Origin: Cyanophora paradoxa
Lineage: Eukaryota; Glaucocystophyceae; Cyanophorales; Cyanophoraceae
Direction: 5' to 3'
DNA length: 64,000 bases
Assembly: GCA_004431415.1 (NCBI GenBank)
Contig: QPMI01000200.1
Coordinates: 7,501 to 71,500, forward strand
Position numbers and translations under genes: made by a program. How positions within the stretch are numbered: the stretch's first letter is position 1; every line of letters starts with the position of its first letter. Below the pieces are notes generated by a model. That model saw nothing but the letters and a program-made list of their open reading frames with translations, was not told the origin of the DNA and ran no database searches. This document shows, in pieces, positions 55,301 through 64,000 of the stretch.

Positions 55301-57964
55301 CGTTGGGTCGACAAGCTGCAAGAAAAGGGGGCGGGACGAGAACACAGCACTGCCTGCCTGATGGAGCAATACCGAGACGCACTGCTTCTTGTTGTGAGAA
55401 ATGCAGTCATTGAGGGTCATGAAAGAATGCTAGGACGCACGGTGAGGGATTCTTCTTGCACAGCAAGTGTGGAATCATGTGGATAAACACAGAGGCGGTG
55501 AAGGAGAGGGAAGAATGCGTTGGCGTAGACTGCGGGAACCGGGGGTGCTCTGAACCCTCCATCGGAGGAGAACGATACCTCTGCCACAACGCCGACACAT
55601 CGTACTACCTCGCAAATGACGTCCGGAGATGCGGCATCCACTGGCACGTTGAGAGCAGCCTTGAGCAGGCATAACAGGAGTGAGGGCAAGTTCGGAGCGC
55701 TGGCAAGCACGTCGAGGGCAGGATCATCGGGAGGCTTGCCCAAGGCAAGCAGGTTCGTGACGAGGCGAAGCACAGAGCACAGGGAAGATTTGTACACCGA
55801 GCCTCCATTCCGCAATCCTTCAGGGGCACTCTACCGATCTGGTTAAACGAGCGCCACATGACTGCCTGCTGGCACGCACCGTGATAAACTCGATGATGCG
55901 CACGCCAAGAGCTCGATCTCTTCGAAGACGTGTGGATCCCGGCTCCTCTTGTGAAGTAATCTCAAATTCCGTCCATTTGTCCTCAGGAGCAGGCTGCGAG
56001 GGTTGCACCACAGCCATGCGTGATGGAGGACTCTGGGCTGGCTGTATTCACGGTGAGACACATGCCGACAGAATGATACGGCGTACATGTGGGAAAGGCG
56101 CACCCTAGAAGTGGCCTTCGATGCAGAGCCTGGTGCATCGCGCGGCGAACCTGAAGGCGCAGCACCCGCAGAGCCAGCACTCGTAGTGCTGACGGTGCGC
56201 GGAAGAGCAGACGACTTGACGCTGTGGGCTCCTGAAGGTGAGGGCGCTGGAGGTGGTGCTGTACCACCAAGGGCCGGAACTCCAGGGCGTCGAGCCACGG
56301 CAGCAGGAGCGGTTCGAGGTGCCTTCGCATCCGTTGCAGGCACCTGCGAGAAATCAGATTCAACAATAGCATAGGGAGACATGCGGCGCTCACAGCCTGG
56401 GGTCGCGCGGGAGAAGAGCGGGGTGCGGCTGATGCTGGTTGGGCGCTGGGAGATGCAGCCGCGGCTGTGGCTGGCTTCCGGACACCAGGGCGTGTGGAAC
56501 CCGCGGAAGTTGGGGTGGTTGCTTTATTACTCTTGACCTGCGTTCGCCGTCAGGATAAGATAAGAGAACTGCGAAGCTGAGCGTTTACGGAAGTGGATGA
56601 CGGAGATGGTTCTGATGTGAGAGCCTGCGCGTGGGGTGTGGTGGAGAGACTGGAGGGTGCACTGGATGGCAATGTGCGTGGAAAGTCGGGAAACACGTCG
56701 AACTGATTCGCACGCCACGGCGGGGGTGGTTCGTGCCGTCGTGACCACTCAATCCTGCGAGGAAAGCGGAATCAGGCGTGTGTTGACTGTTCTGGGGCCG
56801 AAGGCGTGCCTGTCCTGCTCAGTCTCTTTCACAAACGGGTGGTCGCCAAGCTGGGGCCACGCGAGCCGATGTTGTGGGGCCTTGTTGAGAAGACCTTTGA
56901 GGAAGCTCTTGAACTGCGGGCTACATGATCGTGTCAAGAGGCATCGACAGTGACAAAACTGCAGGAAGACACGCCTCATGTTATCGGGATACTTCACAGG
57001 ATCTTTGACGATGAGATGGATGAGGGAGTAGATCGAGTTCGTGTAAAATGGTGGCTGCCCAACAAAAAGTTCGTAGAGAATGACACCAAGAGACCAGAGG
57101 TCGGCCTTCTCGTTGTATGGCTGCTCTTGAACAAGCTCCGGTGCCATGTAGAGAGGAGTGCCTGTGAAAGCTTGAATACGCGAGGGGTGGAACGAGAACG
57201 TGGAGATTGAGTACGAACCCTTGATTGAGGTAAGCACCATTGTGTTGCACGACATAGCGCGAGCGAAGCCGAAGTCGCAGAGCTTAACTGTGCCGTTGGC
57301 TGCGATGAGAATGTTCTGCGGCTGCAACGAAGGCTTAGCAGACCGAACGAAGGTATGCATACAAGGAACGTAGTGAAACACAGGAATAATGCTTCAGTGA
57401 GAAAACCCCCAAAAGAAAAAAGAAAATTAATCAACTGTAGACTGACAGAAACACTCACTTTCATGTCTCTGTGAATGATGCGATTCGAGTGCAAGTAGTA
57501 CAGAGCCTTGACAAGCTGCTTGGCGATCTTCTGGACCTCGGACTCGGGAAGGCTGTGATCGTCCTCGAGAATCTCAAAGAGCTCCCCCTGAGGCCGTGCC
57601 CTGTCAAAGAAGCGAAGCTGGCGAGCAGACTGGTGGGTTGCGCAACCTGAGCGTATTCTGTGACAACGCAGAACTCGTTCTTGGTCTCGAAGGAATCGAG
57701 CATTAGAATGATGTTCTCGTGGTTCAAGCCGCGCAAGATTTCAATCTCCTGCCGCAAGTTCTTAATGTCCTTCTCGCTCTTGCCATGCTTAGCGATGAAC
57801 TTGAGCGCGACTATCTGCCCGCTCCCTTTCCGTCGGCCCTGTCGGACGTGTACGATACAAGCGTAAGCTTCACCGTCCAGCAGCGGGCGCTTCGGCACAC
57901 GCGCCTTGTAAACTTTGCCGAAGCTCCCCTCGCCGATTAGCTCGAGGATGTGGTAGGCGTCCAT
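52314..57964 (-). CDS. STK36: Fused/STK36-type protein kinase with ARM-repeat tail
   Basis: Ser/Thr kinase of the Fused family, needed for axoneme central-pair assembly in ciliated cells. ATG 57964 gives [28 protein letters not shown]. The kinase shows [35 protein letters not shown], the catalytic-loop HRDMK/PQNIL (57.3-57.5 kb), [23 protein letters not shown]-like [23 protein letters not shown] and [24 protein letters not shown] and Pro/Ala-rich linker exons (55.9-56.5 kb) lead to a long, Leu/Ala-rich helical-repeat tail down to [18 protein letters not shown] and stop 52314-52316. Kinase plus large ARM/HEAT tail is the STK36 architecture. The first intron (after VYK) uses a GC donor. Exact exons in the tail are unresolved. 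Confidence 0.92.
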
Positions 57965-57989
57965 GTAACGCACGCTATGCGCTATACGC

Positions 57990-58530
57990 TACGTGAAATC
58001 TGCCGCTCGGCCGCTGCTCGGCCGCTGGGCCGCTCGGCCGCTGCTCGGCCGCTGGGCCGCTCAGGTCCTCGGCGCTGACAGCTTTTGAAACTCGTCGCAC
58101 GCCCTCCGAGGCGCCTCGTCGCAGCGCGGCCCAGCCCTCCTTCCCGAGCGATAGGCCGCCGTCCGAGGACGTCGCTGAGCCGTGGGCGGCTTGCACGTCA
58201 CCGCCGAAGCAGCCGCATCCAGGGTACGGGTCCAAATTCGTCTCGCGCTGCTCGCATCGAGTCGGCGTCACCCAGTCCAACCGCACGCGCTGCATCGCTC
58301 GAGGCCCATACCAGCGGTCTCCAGCACACACGCGCCGCTCGCGCAGCCGTGCAGTAGTTAGAAAGCGCTGCGCCGCGGCTGCACGTCGCCATTCGGAGCG
58401 CTGCAGCGGGCAGGCGTGTAGTCGTGTCGTCGTTCGCAGTGCAGTGCATGCGCCCAGAGTAGCTTGAGGCGGCCTGGTCGACGCCGTGGACGCTCGATCC
58501 AGCGCCCCGCACGCACGACGGGCTTTCTTT
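57990..58530 (-). repeat. Repeat C, second full copy (inverted)
   Basis: Reverse complement of 49690-50215. It fills nearly all of the 588 bp between the Fused-kinase and dehydratase start codons, with a local expansion of ctcggccgctg units (58010-58065). The end matching the LMBRD2-proximal end lies about 23 bp upstream of the dehydratase ATG. Confidence 0.87.
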
Positions 58531-58552
58531 CAATCGAAGCTGTTTTCAAGCG

Positions 58553-59532
58553 ATGCCGCCCAGGCTTGCATACCTTGGACCTGAAGGCTCCTTCTCCCAC
58601 GAGGTCCGTCGCGCCGCGTCCCGCTGGTTTAGCTAAAGGGACGGGCAGCACAGCTAGCGCGGTTTAACTAGAAGGTCGGCGACATATCGCTAACTGGCTG
58701 TGGCTGGGAGCAGGCCGCCTCACCGCTCGCGCGAGAACTCGGTGCCGATCTTATCACGCTGGGATCGATTGGAGAGGTTGCGGCCTCGATCGGGAGGAGC
58801 ACGGACCTCGGTCTCGTACCTCTCGAGAACTCTGAGGCGGGCTTCGTCCCTGCCACCCTTACGGCTCTAGCACGGGAGGCGCCCGGCCGACTACGCGCTG
58901 TGCGTGAAGCGCTGGTTCCCATTGAATTCGTCGTTTGCGCAAGGTAATCGCGGAGGCAGGCGAGGCCAGAGCTGATCTGATCTGACTGCAGGCCAGGGAC
59001 CGCGCTAGACGGCGTGAGCCGCCTCCTCTCTCATCCGATGGCCTTCGCACAGTGCGAGGATTGGATAAGGAAGAATCTGCCCAGCGCCCAGCGTATAGAG
59101 GTGGAAAGCACGAGCCTCGCCGCCCTGAGGGCAGCGGCCGAGGACGATGCAGCGGCTTTGGCGAGCTTCCATGCAGCGCAGGCCGCGAAGCTGGCGATCT
59201 ACGCGCGTGGAGTGCAGTCCAGCCCAAATAATATGACTCGCTTCCTATTACTCGCCCCCGCCGCGTCTTCGTGGCCGCTCCCTCGGCCGCTGGCAGGCCC
59301 GGTACGCGCCGCGTTCGTCGGCGAGATTGCAGCAGCGTGCGGGGTGCTGGCATCTGCCGGTGGGCGCATCTCGGCAGCGCTGCCCGTTGCGCCAAGTGGA
59401 GGGGGCTACGGCTACGTGGAAGGCCGTGTGGATGCCGAGCGTCTTTCCGAGCTCGCCGCCCCGGGGAGCTTCTTACTCGGTGCATGGGCACGGTCCGCCT
59501 CGCTGCCCGCTCTGCTGCGCAAGCACGCCTAG
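58553..59532 (+). CDS. pheA: Prephenate/arogenate dehydratase (P-protein)
   Basis: Catalyses the last decarboxylation/dehydration step of phenylalanine synthesis. ATG 58553 gives MPPRLAYLGPEGSFSHEVRR. After an intron, ITLGSIGEVAASIGR, LVPLENSEAGFVPATL and VPIEFVVCAR/A follow. After a second intron come LLSHPMAFAQCEDWIRKNLP, VESTSLAALRAA, AAQAAKLAIYARGVQ and the substrate-binding NNMTRFLLL. A C-terminal regulatory-like section (FVGEIAAACGVLASAGGRIS, GYGYVEGRVD) ends with TAG 59530. Key S/T and TRF motifs of the PDT domain are present. No transit peptide precedes the first motif from this ATG, yet plant and algal enzymes are plastidial, so an upstream exon is possible. Whether it uses prephenate or arogenate cannot be told from the sequence. 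Confidence 0.88.
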
Positions 59533-59549
59533 GCCTGACGGCCGCCCAC

Positions 59550-62250
59550 GGGCGTCTAGGGCCGCCTCGCCTCGTCGACAGGAGTCACGCGAGCCACCGT
59601 TTCCTGAAAACCTTGAGGAGTCCGCGGTGCTGCGGAGATGCGTGCAAGAACTGCTACGGGACGGGGGCCTTGCAGGTCGCCTGGCTGTGTCGAACGTGAA
59701 GCGCATCGCACGAAACGGGACCAAAGAGTATCGCCGCAAGCTTGCATCCGCCATGGAGAAATCGTGGATACGCATCCTTGTAAGCGAGGAGGAGCGGACG
59801 GAGTACCAGCACGATCTGGTCGGCTTCCTCAAACTCCTTGACGTCGTTGCGGAGGCCAGGGGTGTCCACTCCTGTGACTGTATCCACGCCGTGCTTGACG
59901 GTACTCCGTGCATTCCGGCCCGCTCCTTGCAATTGGCACCGACGCTCTCGACGAAGGTGGCAGAAAAACTCGGAACTTCATCTTGACGCTTTTCTTCGGT
60001 TACCAGGTACCCCGTTCAATGCAGCTCTACGTCCAGGAGCTGACGCTCCTTGAGGGGTTGTACGAGCTTCCGGGGGGCGGGACGGCGTGGCAAGCGTCGT
60101 TGGAGGCGAGCGTCGCAATTGCGGAGCAATTGCAAGATCGTGGCCGCGACTGGCTCATCCTCTCCTCCTCAGGCGCGTACCTTCCTCCGCTTTTCACGTA
60201 CTCCTTGTCACACAGCAGCGTGCCGCCACCTCAGACTTCGATCTGCTCCCGGCGAGCATCACCGTTCAGGGACGGCCCCTCCGCGACATTGCTAAGGCCC
60301 CCGCCGACTTCGTGCGCCCGCCCACGCGCTGCTGCGGACCGCCGCCGACCCCGCGCAGGTTCTCTTCACCCAGCCCGTGCCGCCTGATATTGATGCGGCT
60401 GTGAGGGCATGTAGAGACGTCGTGCTTGCGGCCGCCGGGCCAGACTTTGCAAAGCTGCCGAACGAGCGAGCTGCCGAGCTGGTCCTCGACCTCGCCGCCG
60501 CCCCGGGCACCGAGCCCCGCGCGGCCGCTGACATGCGCTCCGCCGCCGCTGCCCTCCGCGCCCTTTCGAGCAAGGGCGTCGTGTGGGCCCGCCGAGATGG
60601 CCCCGACTTCGATTACGTGGGTGCGGGCCGGTCGCCGTGCCACAGAGCCCTCCGCCTCCTCGGGCCCCGCCCTCCTCTCGCTTACGCCCCTGCAGAGAAG
60701 CCGAGCGTGGGCGAGCTCTTCGTGCGCTGGGGGCGCCTTCCGGATGGGCGATCGGCGGAGATGCTCGCGAACATGTGCATGGACCTCCCCACTCCACAAC
60801 GCGTGCCGGCGCGGCGGGGCCTCACGCAGCGCAGCATGTACTGTGCAATCTCAAAGAGCGTTCTCGATCCGCTGCGGGCCGCCTTCGAGGAGGGGAGCCG
60901 GTACCGACCCGGGCGCCCCCTCCGGCACGCCATTCCGTTCGGATTCTACGCCACCCTTTGGCACGCCCCACGTGCAACTCAAGAGCAGTGGGACTCTGCA
61001 TGGGCTAGGGCCTTTCCTGCATTTCCTGCGGCCGGCTCAACGGGGGCCGACGCCGCCGCCCGCGCCGCCTGGACCGAGGACGGCCGGGCGTTGCGCCGCA
61101 TCGCCGCGAAGTTCATGGCAGTGCGCGGCTTGCGCATGCGACGCCTTGCCCGCTGCGCTGACACAGGGCAGGGGCGGCGAACGGTGGTCGCGTCTGTGGG
61201 GCAAGGAGCTCTCGTGGGGGATCTGGTAGGCTTTTAATCGAATTGGCCTGCCTTGATTTAGCTTTGGCCTCTTCAAACTCGACTTTTCAACCTTCTGATT
61301 GTCAGGGGGAGCCTGCACTGTATCTCGAGGCCTGCCTTGCCCGTGCCACGCACCCTGTCGCCCGCGCGGGTCTCGCCGGCCTCCCCGCGACTGGCTCCAT
61401 CCTCCGCTCCGCCGTCTCTGCTGCTGTTCGTTCGCCCCTGCGCGCGGGGACTAGCAGACAGGACGAGGCAGACACGCGGGGGGTGCAGGTAGCGGCCCAC
61501 GACCCGTCGCGTGTCCTCATCGTCGACTCCGCCCTCGAGGGCCCGGGCCGCATCCTCATCGACAACCGCCCCCGTGCCACCGCCCCCACCCCGACGCGGG
61601 CTTCGCATTCCTCACGCCGCCGCAGGGCCCGGGGCTGCCGATCCGCTCGTGGTCGTGATCTCGAATTCGCTCATCCGCGTCGCCGCCAGCCGCACACTCC
61701 TCATCGGCGCCGGCGAGTACCAACCCGCACCCCTCGAGGACCACGTCGCCCCGTCCGCACGCCGTGCCCACTCCGGCAGCGGGCCCCTCACCGGGGCTCC
61801 GCAGAGGCATTGTAATTGAATCGTCCTCCCTCGACCTGCCGCACGGCGGGCGCGTCGACGGGCCCTCCGCCCTTTTGGTTGGAATGGAATGGCCCCCGGC
61901 CCCCTCGGACCTTGACAGGGAGGGCCCGTACTTCCACCACCACCCCTGCCACGTGAGGCCTCACCACCCGCCCCCTGCTGGCGGCGCGCCTCAAGTCGCG
62001 CGGGAACAGGTCGCTGCCTGTGTCCGGCTGCTCGCGGACGACGGAGGGCTAGGGGGGGCCGGCCCTGTGATCCGGCCCCGCTTTCCCATTGGGCAGCGCG
62101 CGAACGAAGCGAGCGCAGCGCACGGCGGGCGGCGGCCCCTCGACCTCCCCCTCTTCGCCGGCCTGCATTTCGACGCCGCCTGCTCTGCCGTGCATGGGCC
62201 CCCCGCACGAGCCCCGCGCTCCCCGACTGCCCGCAGGTCGACGTCCCGCG
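59550..62250 (+). CDS. Unassigned multi-exon coding region
   Basis: Plus-strand segments with protein-like composition but no family that I recognise: PPFPENLEESAVLRRCVQEL, SNVKRIARNGTKEYRRKLAS and EEERTEYQHDLVGFLKLLD (59.6-59.86 kb); PLLAIGTDALDEGGRKTRNF, QELTLLEGLYELPGGGTAWQ (59.9-60.1 kb); DFDLLPASITVQGRPLRDIA (60.24 kb); and a 286-codon open frame (60377-61237) containing FVRWGRLPDGRSAEML, LTQRSMYCAISKSVLDPL and HAIPFGFYATLW. Further pieces are ADPLVVVISNSLIRVA (61.65 kb) and LFAGLHFDAACSAVHG (62.16 kb). Frames change in ways that fit short introns. It could be the N-terminal part of the sugar kinase that follows, or one or two independent genes. Confidence 0.45.
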
Positions 62251-64000
62251 TTCGGCAGGAGCCCGCGCGACGCTGCGGGCGCGCATCGCGGCGGCGGTGG
62301 CCTCCGGGCATGATTCGCCTGCGGAGGTGGAGCCGGCGCGGCTGGCGTCTCTCGACGGGGCGGCTCTCGACGCCCGCGTCGATGCCCTCCGGTCCTCCTG
62401 CTCTGGTCTCTTCCCCCGACAGCACCCCGCTCCAGCCCCCAGCACCGTCTGATGGGCCGCTGCAGGCGCCGAGGCGGCGCGCGCGCTTTTCGCCCTTGTC
62501 TTCGGAAGCGATGCGGAGGTGCGGTCCGGGCCCCTTTAATGAGCTTGCCCCGACCCCGCGAATCACCCCGCCGTAGGTCGTCGCGTCGGCCCCGGGGCGC
62601 CTCAATGGTGGCGCCGCGCATACTGATTGGTCGTTTGGGCCGGTGATGGGCTTCGCAATTCACAAACGGACCTACGTGGCTGCCTCGCGATGCCCCGCGG
62701 CGGGGCAATCTCTCGAGCTCTACTCCGCGGACGTGCCCATCGCACGCCGCGTTCGCCGGCCCGCTCCGCCCATCAACGAACTGCCCCTCCCCCACAACGA
62801 TCCCTCGGCCTGGTCCAACTACGTGCGCCGCTCTGCGCCAGCGCGCCCTGCCGGGCGCAGAGAGCGGCGGCAGGTGGTGGCGGCGGCGCGGGAGGCGGCC
62901 CGGGAAGGGTGCGAGGCAACCTCTGGGGTGAGGCTGCTGGTGGCGAGCGAGGTGCCGCAGGGGGCCGGCCTCTCAAGCTCCGCCGCCCTCGAAGGTGCCG
63001 ACCCCTTGATGCCATTCCCCCTCGACTTCGACTGATGCAAAGAAAAGTCGCCACCCTCCTCGCCCTCGCCCGCCTCAGCCCACCCGCCTCCGGCCCACTT
63101 GCATTCGCCGCGGGCACCGCCGTCGTGCGTTGCCCCGCGGAGACGCGCGCCTGCTGCTCCGACCCCGAGCCGCAGGACGAGCTTCCCGAAACGCTGCTGT
63201 TGGCTGTCTCGCGAATCGCGAACCGCGCCGAGAACTTGTACTGCAACGTCGCCTCCGGTCTTTTTGCCTTTCTTCCCTATGATGCTTTTCCAATTCGAAC
63301 TTCATTCAGGTTTTCTCGACCAGGTCAAGTCGCCCTGCTCCCGAACCCCCCGGGCCCGCGGCCGCTGAGGCGGCTCAGGGGGTCTCTGCCCTCGCCCGGG
63401 CCGGCTGCTTCACTGGGATCGAGTGCCGCGCCGACGAGCCGCGCCTCCTCGGCTCCTTCCCCTGCGCCCTTTCCGCCGCCGGCTACTCCCTTCTAGTCAT
63501 CGAAACAGGGAGTCAGGCGCCTCCTGACTCCACCCTCCCCGCGTTGCGCCGCGATGCAAGCTGCGCCCCGCAGCGGCGCCTTGCGGCCGGCGGCGCGGAC
63601 TCGGATGACGCGGCGTTGCCGCTGTGCGAGCGCCCACTGACCGAGTTTAATCGCCGAGTTCATCGTTACTGGCTCGCCGTCCGGGGCCTCCTCACCGCCC
63701 TGCCCCTCGGCCGCGACCGACGCCCCTTCACACTCGACTCCGACGCCAACCCCGCCCTCGCCTGCTGGTGCGCCGCTCGCTTTGCCCCGCCGCGCGGGCC
63801 CCTCCCCTTACGTATTGCTCCGGCCTTCTAACATGAATACTCGGCGCAGGCCGTGGGAACTCGAGGCCGCCCTAGCTGCAGCCCCGCCCTCCCTCCTGCT
63901 CGTCTGCGAGCCCGAGCTTAATCCCGCCAGCGACATCAACCGCGCCGCCGCGGTGCGGGGCCGCCTGCCGCCCGCCCCCTCGTGGCCGACGCGGAGCAGG
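62250..64000 (+). CDS. GHMP-family sugar kinase (galactokinase type), 3' end outside window
   Basis: ATP-dependent small-molecule kinase of the GHMP superfamily. Exons near 62.25-62.41 and 62.46-62.52 kb (AALDARVDALRSSCSG/AEAARALF, FGSDAE) join through a 58-nt intron to VVASAPGRLNGGAAHTDWSF, the substrate loop equivalent to APGRVNLIGEHTDY, then PVMGFAIHKRTYVAAS and DPSAWSNYVRR. Motif 2 is VPQGAGLSSSAALE (about 62.95 kb). IANRAENLYCNVASG/FLDQV (about 63.2-63.33 kb) matches the AEN...GxMDQ block, and CFTGIECRADEP and YSLLVIETG resemble the following strand. The canonical GEH is replaced by GAAH. The specific sugar (galactose, arabinose, galacturonate or other) cannot be decided. Plant arabinokinase has an extra N-terminal domain, which would fit a fusion to the preceding region. 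Confidence 0.8.

Noticed and set aside
59620-59680. A Cys-rich CCGDACKNC motif resembling an oxidoreductase-like domain
   Set aside because: It is in a different frame from the longer protein-like stretch, and the residues after it do not fit that family.

Overview
This window is nuclear DNA of a photosynthetic eukaryote, most likely a glaucophyte alga such as Cyanophora. Genes are broken by many very short introns (mostly 47-61 nt, GT-AG with some GC-AG). Photosystem I subunit PsaL, a sigma-70 factor, a ClpP subunit and a bacterial-type IF-2 are nuclear genes here. The PsaL and ClpP precursors begin MAF... and MHASF..., the phenylalanine-containing transit-peptide start typical of glaucophyte muroplast proteins. 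A nuclear psaL fits this lineage, since red algae keep it in the plastid. RP2-like and Fused-kinase genes suggest a ciliated cell. The organism name is an inference; no rRNA or other marker is present.

Layout, left to right: 3' part of a plastid sigma factor (+, 1-927); DHX40-like DEAH helicase (+, 1.2-5.1 kb); PsaL (-, 6.7-7.4 kb); SAC1 phosphoinositide phosphatase (-, 8.5-11.5 kb); tandem universal-stress protein (-, 12.5-13.9 kb); a hypothetical ORF (-, 13.9-14.5 kb); muroplast ClpP (+, 14.9-16.0 kb); organellar release factor RF1 (-, 17.4-19.3 kb); an unidentified two-part gene (+, 19.5-20.2 kb); an RP2/TBCC gene apparently fused to a clathrin light chain (+, 21.3-23.1 kb); an ankyrin protein (+, 24.4-25.7 kb); organellar IF-2 (-, 26.3-30.0 kb) head-to-head with eIF3c (+, 30.15-34.4 kb); MCM10 (+, 36.4-39.8 kb); a kelch/coiled-coil protein (-, 40.4-44.2 kb); a membrane RING-H2 E3 (+, 44.9-46.1 kb); an LMBRD2-like membrane protein (-, 46.9-49.7 kb); Fused/STK36 kinase (-, 52.3-58.0 kb); prephenate/arogenate dehydratase (+, 58.55-59.5 kb); an unassigned coding region; and a GHMP (galactokinase-type) sugar kinase running off the right edge.

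Between these genes lies a dense layer of repeats and gene debris. A composite dispersed element (called element A) occurs six times. A shorter repeat B occurs three times, and its end is also found inside an intron. A promoter-like repeat C of about 0.5 kb occurs three times. Next to them are unspliced fragments of genes whose parents lie elsewhere in the window: DHX40, IF-2, SAC1, LMBRD2, the clathrin light chain, the RING gene and the 20-kb gene. Two of these fragments supply the stop codon of an intact neighbour, and one is an intron-free copy of a gene whose intron ends with repeat B. This fragment-shuffling layer, and the possible repeat-derived intron, are the most unusual content of the window.
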